Source: Streptomyces cellulosae | GTDB taxonomy: Bacteria > Actinomycetota > Actinomycetes > Streptomycetales > Streptomycetaceae | DNA: 64,000 nucleotides | Assembly (NCBI RefSeq): GCF_000721105.1 | Contig: NZ_JOEV01000020.1 | Span: 62,001 to 126,000 of the forward strand | Direction: 5' to 3' | In this document: piece by piece, positions 56,880 to 64,000 of the stretch | Layout: every line of letters begins with the position of its first letter | How positions within the stretch are numbered: the first letter of the stretch is position 1 | Made by a program: the position numbers and the translations under genes | The notes under the pieces: model-generated | The model's database searches: none | What the model was told of the DNA's origin: nothing | The model's input: only the letters and a program-made list of their open reading frames with translations

Positions 56880-57446
56880 ATGGCCGTCGATCGTGACCAC
56901 GTACTCCGCAGCGCCGCCGCCCTGCTGACCCGCAAAGCCACCGCCACCATGGACGAGGTGGCCAAGGCCGCCGGGATCAGCCGGGCCACACTGCACCGCC
57001 AGTTCGCCGGGCGCGACGCGCTCGTGCGCGCGCTGGAGGCGCTCGGCATCTCGGAGTGCGAGGCCGCCCTGGACGCGGCCGCGCTGGACGACGGGCCCGC
57101 GAGCGAGGCCGCACGACGTCTGGTCCACGAGCTGCAACCCGCCGCCGCCCTCCTCGCCTTCCTCTACACCGAGAACCAGCTGTTCGAGGGTGAGGAACAG
57201 AACGCGGGCTGGTCCCGGATCGACGACCGGGTCGCCGCCCTGTTCCGGCGCGGCCAGGAGGCCGGCGAGTTCCGGATCGACCTGACCCCGGGCTGGCTCA
57301 CCGAGGCGCTGTACGGCCTGCTGGCCTCCGCCGCCTGGGCCGTGACGGAAGGCCGGGTCGCCCGCAACGACTTCACCCACATGATCGTCGAACTGCTGCT
57401 CGGTGGCGCTCTGCGCCGAGACGAAACCCGAAGAGAGGAATCATGA
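56880..57446 (+). CDS. TetR-family regulator
   Basis: 188 residues. HTH 'LLTRKATATMDEVAKAAGISRATLHRQFAGRDALVRAL', then helical ligand domain. ATG 56880 has no Shine-Dalgarno and lies just behind a -10 box, so it appears leaderless. ATGA overlap with the MFS gene that it presumably represses. Confidence 0.92.
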   Translation: MAVDRDHVLRSAAALLTRKATATMDEVAKAAGISRATLHRQFAGRDALVRALEALGISECEAALDAAALDDGPASEAARRLVHELQPAAALLAFLYTENQLFEGEEQNAGWSRIDDRVAALFRRGQEAGEFRIDLTPGWLTEALYGLLASAAWAVTEGRVARNDFTHMIVELLLGGALRRDETRREES

Positions 57447-59008
57447 CCAGCACCCTGCAGCCGGCGGACCTGACCGAGGCGGTGAAGCGTCCCGGCCGTT
57501 GGCTCGCGCTGTCCGTCCTCGTGCTCGCCGTGCTGCTGGTGGCCGTCGACGCGACCGTCCTCGGTCTCGCGACCCCCTACATCAGTGAGGATCTCAAGCC
57601 CACCGGCACCCAGCTCCTGTGGATCGGCGACGTCTACTCCTTCGTCATCGCCGGCCTGCTCGTCTCCATGGGCAGCCTCGGCGACCGCATCGGCCGCAAG
57701 CGGATCCTGCTCGTCGGCGCCACCGCGTTCGGAGCGGTCTCCGTCCTCAACGCCTATGCCACCATACCCGAGATGTTGATCGTCGCCCGCGCCCTGCTCG
57801 GCGTCGCCGGCGCGACCCTGATGCCCGCCACCCTCGCCCTCATCCGCAACCTCTTCCACGACCGGCGCGAACGCAGCCTGGCGCTGGGCATCTGGGGCGC
57901 GACCGCCTCCGCCGGTACCGCCGTCGGCCCGATCGTCGGCGGCTTCCTGCTGGAACACTTCTGGTGGGGCTCGGTCTTCCTGATCAACCTGCCGGTGATG
58001 GCGGTCCTGGTCCTCGTCGGCATCAAGCTGCTGCCCGAGTCGCGGAACCCGCGTCCCGGTCCCTGGGACATGGTCAGTGTCGTCCTGTCGCTGGCCGGCA
58101 TGATCGGTGTCGTGTACGCCGTCAAGGAGGCGGCCACGCACGGCATCACCTGGGAGGTCCTCGCCGCGGCCCTGCTCGGCGCGGGAGCGCTGTACGGCTT
58201 CGTACGCCGCCAACTCTCCCTCCCGGCACCCCTGCTGGACATGCGGCTGTTCCGCAACCGCGGCTTCAGCGGCGCGGTCCTGGCCGACCTGCTCACCATC
58301 CTCGGACTGTCGGGCCTCGTGTTCTTCCTCTCCCAGTACCTGCAGCTCGTGCAGGGCAGGCAGCCGTTCGAGGCGGGCCTCGCCGAACTGCCCGCCGCCG
58401 TCGGCGCGGTGGCGTCCGGTCTGGTCGCCGGTACGGTCGCCCGGCGCTTCTCGGTACGGTCCGTCGTCTCCGCCGGTCTCGCCGCCGTCGGCCTGGCCCT
58501 GGCCTCGCTCACCGTCATCGGCCAGTCCACGGGCTACCCCCTGCTGGGAGCCGCGCTGCTGGTCGTGGGCGTGGGCGCGGGCTTCTCGTTCACCGTGACG
58601 GCCGACGTGATCCTCGGATCGGTGCCCAAGGAGCAGGCGGGCGCGGCGTCCGCGGTGTCGGAGACGGCGTACGAACTGGGCGCGGCCCTCGGAATCGCCG
58701 TACTCGGCTCCATCGTGACCGGCGTCTACCGCGACTTCACCGGCCCGGCGGGCACTCCGCCGCAGGCCCACGAGTCGCTGGGCGGCGCGGTGGAGGCGGC
58801 GGCGACCCTGCCCGCGCAGCCGTCCGAAGCGCTGTTGGACGCGGCCCGGCAGTCCTTCGTCGACGGTCTCGCACTCGCGGCGGGTGCGGGCGCGGCGGTG
58901 CTGCTCGTGGCGGCGGTGGCGGCCTGGTTCATGCTCCGGGGACAACGGATCGACGGCGGGCGCCAGGATCCTGGGGTTCCCGTCCCCGCCCCCCGGGGAG
59001 ACCAGTGA
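57443..59008 (+). CDS. DHA2-family drug exporter
   Basis: 521 residues with 14 membrane helices. Motif A 'GSLGDRIGRKRILLVGA' and 'GATASAGTAVGPIVGGFLLEHFWWGSVFLINLPV' (motif C) put it with SmvA/QacA antiporters. Coupled to tetR, so inducible efflux of a cationic or lipophilic drug is the likely role. Confidence 0.93.
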   Translation: MTSTLQPADLTEAVKRPGRWLALSVLVLAVLLVAVDATVLGLATPYISEDLKPTGTQLLWIGDVYSFVIAGLLVSMGSLGDRIGRKRILLVGATAFGAVSVLNAYATIPEMLIVARALLGVAGATLMPATLALIRNLFHDRRERSLALGIWGATASAGTAVGPIVGGFLLEHFWWGSVFLINLPVMAVLVLVGIKLLPESRNPRPGPWDMVSVVLSLAGMIGVVYAVKEAATHGITWEVLAAALLGAGALYGFVRRQLSLPAPLLDMRLFRNRGFSGAVLADLLTILGLSGLVFFLSQYLQLVQGRQPFEAGLAELPAAVGAVASGLVAGTVARRFSVRSVVSAGLAAVGLALASLTVIGQSTGYPLLGAALLVVGVGAGFSFTVTADVILGSVPKEQAGAASAVSETAYELGAALGIAVLGSIVTGVYRDFTGPAGTPPQAHESLGGAVEAAATLPAQPSEALLDAARQSFVDGLALAAGAGAAVLLVAAVAAWFMLRGQRIDGGRQDPGVPVPAPRGDQ

Positions 59009-59015
59009 CACACGA

Positions 59016-59046
59016 ACGGCGGGCCGCCGGAAGAGCGGCCCGCCGT
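59016..59046. terminator. Bidirectional terminator
   Basis: 12-bp stem ACGGCGGGCCGC / GCGGCCCGCCGT with a 7-base loop, 8 bases after the MFS stop and before the convergent acyltransferase end. Confidence 0.8.
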
Positions 59047-59110
59047 ACGAACCGTCCAGCCGGACGGCCCGGTACATCCCGAAACGGCCGTATCGAAGCT
59101 CCTCGGCTTC

Positions 59111-59845
59111 TTACGCCGCCTTGGCCTTGGTGGCGTACATGTCCACGTACTCCTGCCCGGACAGCCGCATGACCTCGGTCATCACGGAGTCGGTCACCGC
59201 CCGCAGGACGTACCGGTCGCGGTCCATGCCCTCGTACCGGGAGAACTCCATCGCCTCGCCGAAGCGGACCGTGACCCGGCCGGGGCGCGGCATGCCGGAG
59301 CCGCCGGGCTGGATCTTGTCCGTGCCGATGATGGCGAACGGCACGACGGGCGCACCGGTCATCATGGCCAGCCGGGCGATGCCCGTACGGCCCCGGTAGA
59401 GCCGGCCGTCGGGGGAGCGCGTGCCCTCCGGGTAGATGCTGAAGACCTTGCCCTCCTCCAGCACCCGGCGTCCCGTCATCAGCGCCGCCACACCGCCGCG
59501 GCCACCGTCCCGGTCGACCGGGATCATGCCGCAGCCCGTGAAGAACCAGGCCATCAGGCGGCCCTTGACGCCCTTCCCGGTGACGTACTCGTCCTTGCCG
59601 ATGAAGAAGACCTGACGGTCGCAGAAGAGCGGCATGATCATCGAGTCGATGAACGTGAGGTGGTTCCCGGCCAGGATCACCGGACCCTCGCCGGGGATGT
59701 GCTCCGCGCCTTCCACCCGTGGGCGGAACATCAGGCGCATGATCGGTCCGAGCACTGCCTTGATGAGTGCGAAGCGGGACAACGGGCCCTCCGGTGTCAA
59801 GAGAACGGCCAGGGAATCTGTATGAGTCTGTGCAGGTGAGGACAT
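59111..59845 (-). CDS. PlsC-like 1-acylglycerol-3-phosphate acyltransferase
   Basis: 244 residues. 'ILAGNHLTFIDSMIM' (NHx4D catalytic motif), 'GMIPVDRDGG', 'FSIYPEGTRSPDGRLYRGRTG' (EGTR) and 'VVPFAIIGT' match PlsC. It acylates lysophosphatidic acid at the membrane face. Upstream 59846-60148 holds no gene or clear signal that I can see. Confidence 0.92.
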   Translation of the reverse strand: MSSPAQTHTDSLAVLLTPEGPLSRFALIKAVLGPIMRLMFRPRVEGAEHIPGEGPVILAGNHLTFIDSMIMPLFCDRQVFFIGKDEYVTGKGVKGRLMAWFFTGCGMIPVDRDGGRGGVAALMTGRRVLEEGKVFSIYPEGTRSPDGRLYRGRTGIARLAMMTGAPVVPFAIIGTDKIQPGGSGMPRPGRVTVRFGEAMEFSRYEGMDRDRYVLRAVTDSVMTEVMRLSGQEYVDMYATKAKAA

Positions 59846-60148
59846 TACTCGCGGTTCAGTGGCTCGCGCACATCGGGCACACGGGTTCACCGAGGTCTTA
59901 CGCACTGTTGACGCTCGTTCACCTGCGGGGGCCCCGCGTTGCCCGGCGGAAACCCGCCCGGAACGATGTGACGCAGGTCGCGTACCCCGGCGTCTCCGCA
60001 TGAAGCCGACGGAGCATCAGACAACTGTTCCCATCGATCCCATGCGACATCCCGTGTCACCCACGTGTTCCGCCGCGGGTCTCCCGCCCGCCATGTGCGC
60101 CCACCTACGATCGGCGCGCATCACGAGCCGACGTCAGGGAGAGCGCTC

Positions 60149-61357
60149 ATGGCACCGCAGGAGTCGCAGCACGAGTCCACCGAGTTCACCAAGTCCACCG
60201 GTCCCACCGAGGCCGCAGAGCAGGGGCGGACGGGACGCCGGGCGCTCCTCGGCGCCGCGGTGCTCGGCGCGGGAGGAGCGGTCCTCGGACTGTCCGGCAC
60301 CGCGAGAGCGGCGGGCGAGGGGCACGGCGGCGGTCTGAAGACCCTGCCCGTCCCCACGGTCATCGGCCACCGGGGCGCCAGCGGCTACCGCCCCGAACAC
60401 ACCTTCGGCTCCTACCAGCTGGCCCTCGACCTGGGTGCGGACATCGTGGAGGCCGGTGACCTCGTCCCCACGAAGGACGGCCACCTCGTCTGCCGTCACG
60501 AGCCGGAGATCGGCGGTACCACGGACGTCGCGAACCACCCCGAGTTCGCCGGCCGCAAGACCACCAAGGTCCTCGACGGCGTCTCCACCACCGGCTGGTT
60601 CACCGAGGACTTCACGCTCGCCGAGCTGAAGACGCTGCGCGCGATCGAACGCATCCCGGCCAACCGTCCGCACAACACCCTCTACGACGGCCGCTGGCAG
60701 ATCCCCACCTTCGAAGAGGTCCTCAAGTGGCAGGACGAGCAGACCCGCAAGCGCGGCAGGCAGGTCTGGATCTACCCGGAGACCAAGCACCCCACCTACT
60801 TCCGCGGGCTGGGCCTGGGCCTGGAGGAGCGGGTCGCCAAGCTGCTGCGCACGTACGGCAAGGACAAGCGGAACTCGCCGGTCATCCTGCAGTCCTTCGA
60901 ACCCACCAGCATCCAGCGCCTGAACAGGCTCGTCGACAACCCGCTGGTGGTGCTGCTGTCCGCCGCGAACAGCCGGCCCTGGGACTTCGTCGAGGCCGGT
61001 GACCCGCGTACGACCGCCGACCTCATCACCCGCGAGGGTCTGAGGGAGATCGCCGGCTACGCCCAGGGCATCGGCCCGACCCTGGACCTGGTCATCCCGA
61101 AGGACGCCGCCGGAAAGCTCACCACCCCGACCACCCTCGTGAAGGACGCCCACGCCGTCGGCCTGGTGCTGCACCCCTACACCATGCGCAACGAGAACCC
61201 CTTCCTGCCGGCCGAGTTCCGCAAGGGGGCGGACGCCGACGCCTATGGCGACGCCTTCGGCGCCTTCCGGGTCTACTTCGCCACCGGCATCGACGGTGTC
61301 TTCACCGACAACCCGGACACCGGCCTGCTGGCCCGCCAGGACTTCGTCAACCGCTGA
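60149..61357 (+). CDS. Secreted glycerophosphodiester phosphodiesterase
   Basis: 402 residues. Twin-arginine-like signal 'TGRRALLGAAVLGAGGAVLGLSGTARA'. GDPD core: 'PTVIGHRGASGYRPEHTFGSYQLALDLGADIVEAGDLVPTKDG' with the HRG...E and metal ligands, 'IDGVFTDNPDTG' at the end. It splits glycerophosphodiesters for phosphate and glycerol use outside the cell. 'VEAGDLVPT' replaces the more common IExDL. Confidence 0.92.
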   Translation: MAPQESQHESTEFTKSTGPTEAAEQGRTGRRALLGAAVLGAGGAVLGLSGTARAAGEGHGGGLKTLPVPTVIGHRGASGYRPEHTFGSYQLALDLGADIVEAGDLVPTKDGHLVCRHEPEIGGTTDVANHPEFAGRKTTKVLDGVSTTGWFTEDFTLAELKTLRAIERIPANRPHNTLYDGRWQIPTFEEVLKWQDEQTRKRGRQVWIYPETKHPTYFRGLGLGLEERVAKLLRTYGKDKRNSPVILQSFEPTSIQRLNRLVDNPLVVLLSAANSRPWDFVEAGDPRTTADLITREGLREIAGYAQGIGPTLDLVIPKDAAGKLTTPTTLVKDAHAVGLVLHPYTMRNENPFLPAEFRKGADADAYGDAFGAFRVYFATGIDGVFTDNPDTGLLARQDFVNR

Positions 61358-61430
61358 GCCACCGGCCCCGGTTGGGGTGACATCCGGCGGCCCGGGCAAC
61401 CCGGAGCCCGGCCGCCGCGTCGCCCTGAAT

Positions 61431-61937
61431 ATGACGCACGACCTGCTCACCTCCCTGCGCCCCTTACTCACCGCCGAGGCCTCCGCGGAGGCACATGCCA
61501 CCGGAACGGAGCCCGGCGACCTGGAGCAGGCGGTCTGGCTCCGCCTCCTGGAACGCCTCGACGCCCAGGACCCGCCCCTCGACCCGCACGGCTGGCTCCG
61601 CCGTGCCGTCCGCTCGGAGTCCCGCCGCACCCGCCGTACGAACCGTCTCGAACAGCCGTACGGCATCGAACCGGCTGACGACGGGAACCGCACTCCCGAA
61701 CAGCTCGCCCTCGCCGCCTCCCGCCGCCGCGCCCTGCACGACGCCGTACGCCGGCTGCCCGGCCGCTGCCCCCGCCTCATGGCGGCGCTCCTGTCGCCGC
61801 GGGACCTCACCTATCGCGAGATCGCGGGGGAGTTGGGTATCTCACAGGGCAGTCTCGGCCCGGAACGTTCCAGATGTCTGGGATGTCTTCGTCGTTTGCT
61901 CACACCGGAGGTTGCGGCCCGCGGAGGGCGGGGATAG
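61431..61937 (+). CDS. ECF-like sigma factor (TTA codon)
   Basis: 168 residues. Region 2-like 'DLEQAVWLRLLERLD...PHGWLRRAVRSESRR', region 4 'RRALHDAVRRLPGRCPRLMAALLSPRDLTYREIAGELGISQGSLGPERSRCLGCLRRLL'. Leu codon 12 (61464-61466) is TTA, so it should be made only when bldA tRNA is available. No anti-sigma gene is adjacent. ATG without a strong ribosome-binding site. Confidence 0.86.
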   Translation: MTHDLLTSLRPLLTAEASAEAHATGTEPGDLEQAVWLRLLERLDAQDPPLDPHGWLRRAVRSESRRTRRTNRLEQPYGIEPADDGNRTPEQLALAASRRRALHDAVRRLPGRCPRLMAALLSPRDLTYREIAGELGISQGSLGPERSRCLGCLRRLLTPEVAARGGRG

Positions 61938-61982
61938 GAGTGAGGGACAACAGGCGATCAGGTGAGCGGGAGGCATGCGCAC

Positions 61983-62480
61983 ATGGGCATGAGCGTGACC
62001 ATCTCTGCGGCGACCGCGCAGGACGCGGAGCAGATCTTCAGGTTGCAGTACCTGTGCTTCCAGAGTGAGGCGGCGCTGTACGGCAACTACCGCATCGACC
62101 CGCTCGTCCAGACCCTGGACTCGGTCCGCGAGGAGCTCGCCGCCGACTGCGTCTTCGTGGCCCGGCTCGGCGACGAGGTGGTCGGCTCGGTCCGCGGCCG
62201 CGTCACCGAGGACGGCTCGGCCGCCATCGGCAAGCTCTGCGTCCACCCCCGCCTCCAGGGCCACGGCATCGGCGCACGGCTGCTGCGTGCGGCGGAGTCG
62301 GCCCTGGCGGAGGAGCGCGGCGCCAAGAAGTTCCGCCTCTTCACGGGCCACCGCAGCGAGGGCAACCTGCGCCTGTACCGCCGCGTGGGCTACGAGACGG
62401 TGGGCACGTCGAAGGGCGCGGACGGAGTCGAGATGATCGTCCTGGAGAAGCACGCGGGCGCGTACGCGGCCACCGCCTGA
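61983..62480 (+). CDS. GNAT-family acetyltransferase
   Basis: 165 residues. 'IGKLCVHPRLQGHGIGARLLRAAES' is acetyl-CoA motif A and 'FRLFTGHRSEGNLRLYRRVGYETVG' motif B. GGGAGG lies before the ATG at 61983; ATG 61989 is possible. Substrate unknown. Confidence 0.88.
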   Translation: MGMSVTISAATAQDAEQIFRLQYLCFQSEAALYGNYRIDPLVQTLDSVREELAADCVFVARLGDEVVGSVRGRVTEDGSAAIGKLCVHPRLQGHGIGARLLRAAESALAEERGAKKFRLFTGHRSEGNLRLYRRVGYETVGTSKGADGVEMIVLEKHAGAYAATA

Positions 62481-62507
62481 GAGGCGCCGGGGTACTTGGC
62501 TCGGGTG

Positions 62508-62924
62508 CTACATGGTGCGTGCCTTGCGCAGCCAGTAGATGGCCGACACGGGCAGCAGCACCGGGATGAACAGGTACCCCATGCCGTAGTCGGACCAGAC
62601 GGTCGCGTCAGGGAACGCCGAGCGATCCACGAGTGTCCAGGTGCCGACGGTCAGGACGCCCACCAGCTCGGCGGCGCAGCACACCAGCGCCGCCCTGCGG
62701 GCCCTCTCTCCGCCGAGCACCAGCGTGTACGTGATGAACCCGTAGACCACACCCGCGACCGCCGACAACGAGTACGCGAGCGGCGCCCGGTCGAATTCGG
62801 TCGCGATCTGGTAGACGGACCGCGACACCGCCCCGACCACCATCACGCCGTACAGCCACACCAGCAGCGTGCCCGGCCCGCTGATCAGTCGAGACCTGGT
62901 CCGCTTCCGCTCCGCCACGGCCAC
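62508..62924 (-). CDS. Small integral membrane protein
   Basis: 138 residues, four hydrophobic helices ('LLVWLYGVMVVGAVSRSVYQI', 'YSLSAVAGVVYGFITYTLVLG', 'LVCCAAELVGVLTVGTWTLV', 'GYLFIPVLLPVSAIYWLR'). Conserved streptomycete type, function unknown. Start set at GTG 62924 because GGGGAGG lies five bases upstream; ATG 62945 would overlap the previous gene. Confidence 0.75.
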   Translation of the reverse strand: MAVAERKRTRSRLISGPGTLLVWLYGVMVVGAVSRSVYQIATEFDRAPLAYSLSAVAGVVYGFITYTLVLGGERARRAALVCCAAELVGVLTVGTWTLVDRSAFPDATVWSDYGMGYLFIPVLLPVSAIYWLRKARTM

Positions 62925-62925
62925 C

Positions 62926-63285
62926 TCAGCCTCCCCAGATGTCATAGAGCCGTACCTCCAGCACCGCCAGCACCACACCGCCCGCGGCGACCGTCACCGA
63001 CCCCCACCTGGTGCGCTCCGCCAGCGACATGAACCCCGCCGCCGGTACGCACGCGAAGGCGCCCAGCAGATACGCCACGAAGATCGTCGTGCCCTGGGCC
63101 GGCTTCTGGCCCCGCGCCAGCTGCACGATCCCGATCACCAGCTGCACCAGCGCCAGCACCGAGACCACGGCCATCCCGATGAAGTGCCAGTCCTTCGTGG
63201 GCTGGTCACGGTAGGCGGCCCAGCCGCACCACACGGCGAGCAGAAGTGCGGCGACGCCGGTCACGAGCGTCAGGGCATCAAGCAT
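62926..63285 (-). CDS. Small integral membrane protein
   Basis: 119 residues, four helices ('LVTGVAALLLAVWCGWAAY', 'IGMAVVSVLALVQLVIGIVQL', 'IFVAYLLGAFACVPAAGFM', 'VTVAAGGVVLAVLEVRLY'). Function unknown. It is directly followed by the gene at 62508-62924, and the two probably work together. Confidence 0.78.
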   Translation of the reverse strand: MLDALTLVTGVAALLLAVWCGWAAYRDQPTKDWHFIGMAVVSVLALVQLVIGIVQLARGQKPAQGTTIFVAYLLGAFACVPAAGFMSLAERTRWGSVTVAAGGVVLAVLEVRLYDIWGG

Positions 63286-63300
63286 GCCGTGACCCTATTA

Positions 63301-63346
63301 CGGGCCAAAAGGCCCGGCACGGGCGGCCCCGCGGTGGGTCGTAGGG
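63301..63346. promoter_or_regulatory. Hairpin and -10 box before the HAD gene
   Basis: CGGGCC-AAAA-GGCCCG (63301-63316) is a small perfect hairpin in the divergent gap. TAGGGT (63341-63346) lies 8 bases before the HAD ATG, the spacing of a leaderless start. Confidence 0.45.
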
Positions 63347-63354
63347 TCGGGGGC

Positions 63355-64000
63355 ATGAAGATCCACGCCCAGGCCCTCCTGTTCGACAACGACGGCACCC
63401 TCGTCTCCTCCCTCGCCTCCGTGGACCGCTGCTGGACGCAGTGGGCCGCGGAGTACGCCATCACCGTCGAGGACTTCGCCCGCGTCGAGCTGCACGGGCG
63501 GCCGGCCGCGGAGATAGCCGCCGACCTGCTGCCCGCGGACGTCGTCCCGGAGGCCGTCGCGCGGATCGAGAAGCTGGAGGTGGAGGACGTACCGAACGGC
63601 GGCGTGCACCTGCTGCCCGGCACCAGGGCTCTCCTCGACGTGCTGCCGGCCGACCGCTGGGCCGTCGTCACCTCCGCCACCCGGCGCCTGGCCGAGGCCC
63701 GCCTCGACGCCGTCGGCATCCTCCCCAAGACGCTGATCGCCGCCGACGACATCACCCGGGGCAAGCCCGACCCCGAGCCCTATCTGCTCGCCGCCCGCGA
63801 ACTGGGCGTCGACCCCGCCCACTGCGTCGTCTTCGAGGACGCCCCGGCCGGACTCCAGGCCGGCCGCGCCGCCGGAATGACCACCGTGGCCTTGACCACA
63901 ACCCACCAAGCCCACGAACTCACCGCCGACTTGGTGGTGGAGGACCTGTCGGCCTTGTCCGTCCTGGTCACCGACGGGGGAGTGGAGATCTCCCGCCGGG
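63355..64000 (+). CDS. HAD-superfamily phosphatase (cut by window end)
   Basis: The frame from ATG 63355 stays open to the last base, 215 residues. Motif I 'ALLFDNDGTLVSS' (DxDGT complete), motif II 'WAVVTSATRRL', Lys in 'DDITRGKPDPEPYLLA' and motif IV 'CVVFEDAPAGLQAGRAAGM'. Similar to sugar-phosphate/glycerol-phosphate phosphatases (GppA/YfbT-like HAD-IA). Almost full length; only the last residues may be missing. No Shine-Dalgarno, probably leaderless. Confidence 0.9.
   Translation, partial: MKIHAQALLFDNDGTLVSSLASVDRCWTQWAAEYAITVEDFARVELHGRPAAEIAADLLPADVVPEAVARIEKLEVEDVPNGGVHLLPGTRALLDVLPADRWAVVTSATRRLAEARLDAVGILPKTLIAADDITRGKPDPEPYLLAARELGVDPAHCVVFEDAPAGLQAGRAAGMTTVALTTTHQAHELTADLVVEDLSALSVLVTDGGVEISRR

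Overview
This window is high-GC actinobacterial chromosome, almost certainly Streptomyces. The evidence is the GC-rich third codon positions, frequent GTG starts, ATGA/GTGA-coupled gene pairs, rare TTA codons limited to a few regulatory-type genes, and a gene order (rpmI-rplT-RNA methyltransferase-sensor kinase-pheST ... argCJBDR ... argGH) familiar from Streptomyces.

Layout. (1) 0-16.7 kb is largely core: the end of rpmI, rplT, an SPOUT RNA methyltransferase, an orphan PAS kinase, pheST, a wrecked SpoIIE-type phosphatase, an XRE/TPR regulator, a NUDIX hydrolase, 3-hydroxybutyryl-CoA dehydrogenase, a GHL10 secreted hydrolase, an EamA exporter divergent from a MocR regulator, and small enzymes. 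(2) 16.7-19.4 kb holds a secreted GH51 arabinofuranosidase with its own promoter and inverted repeat. (3) 19.4-34.9 kb is an accessory biosynthetic island. Fifteen minus-strand genes run from an AfsA-family protein through a HAD hydrolase, KSIII-like protein, ACP, FabF-type KS, FabG-type KR, FabH-type KS, SDR, flavin monooxygenase, F420/FMN split-barrel protein, MDR oxidoreductase, SARP activator, hotdog thioesterase and MarR regulator to a second KSIII-like protein. Next to them are a PhzD-like isochorismatase homologue and a divergent 14-TM exporter. (4) 34.9-35.6 kb is a scrapyard of gene fragments. (5) 35.7-40.6 kb is the argCJBDR operon under a clear ARG box/promoter. (6) 40.6-47.9 kb is a transmembrane electron-transfer module: two ferric-reductase-like proteins, two exported FMN-binding proteins (one with a tandemly duplicated domain), and ApbE, divergent from an OmpR/HK two-component pair. 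(7) 47.9-52.2 kb has an L,D-transpeptidase-like protein, an animal-type haem peroxidase, a split-barrel flavoprotein and a two-repeat secreted protein. (8) 52.9-55.6 kb is argG-argH with its own ARG boxes. (9) 55.8-64 kb has an aldo/keto reductase, a TetR-MFS pair, PlsC-like acyltransferase, GDPD, a TTA-containing sigma factor, GNAT, two small membrane proteins and a HAD phosphatase cut by the window end.

The most interesting system is the island in (3). An AfsA homologue is co-transcribed with a dedicated ACP and with initiating, elongating and ketoreducing enzymes. This resembles the logic of methylenomycin biosynthesis, where an AfsA/AvrD-like enzyme takes a beta-ketoacyl chain from a cluster ACP. 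Here it is joined by two KSIII-like paralogues that keep the Cys but lack the canonical His/Asn. Regulation looks layered: paired heptamers resembling a SARP box lie before the afsA-like operon. The SARP gene has a TTG start, a hairpin over its ribosome-binding site and a TTA codon. A 17-bp motif is shared by the marR promoter and the exporter promoter. The product cannot be named from sequence; a butenolide, furan or cyclopentenoid lipid is a hypothesis.
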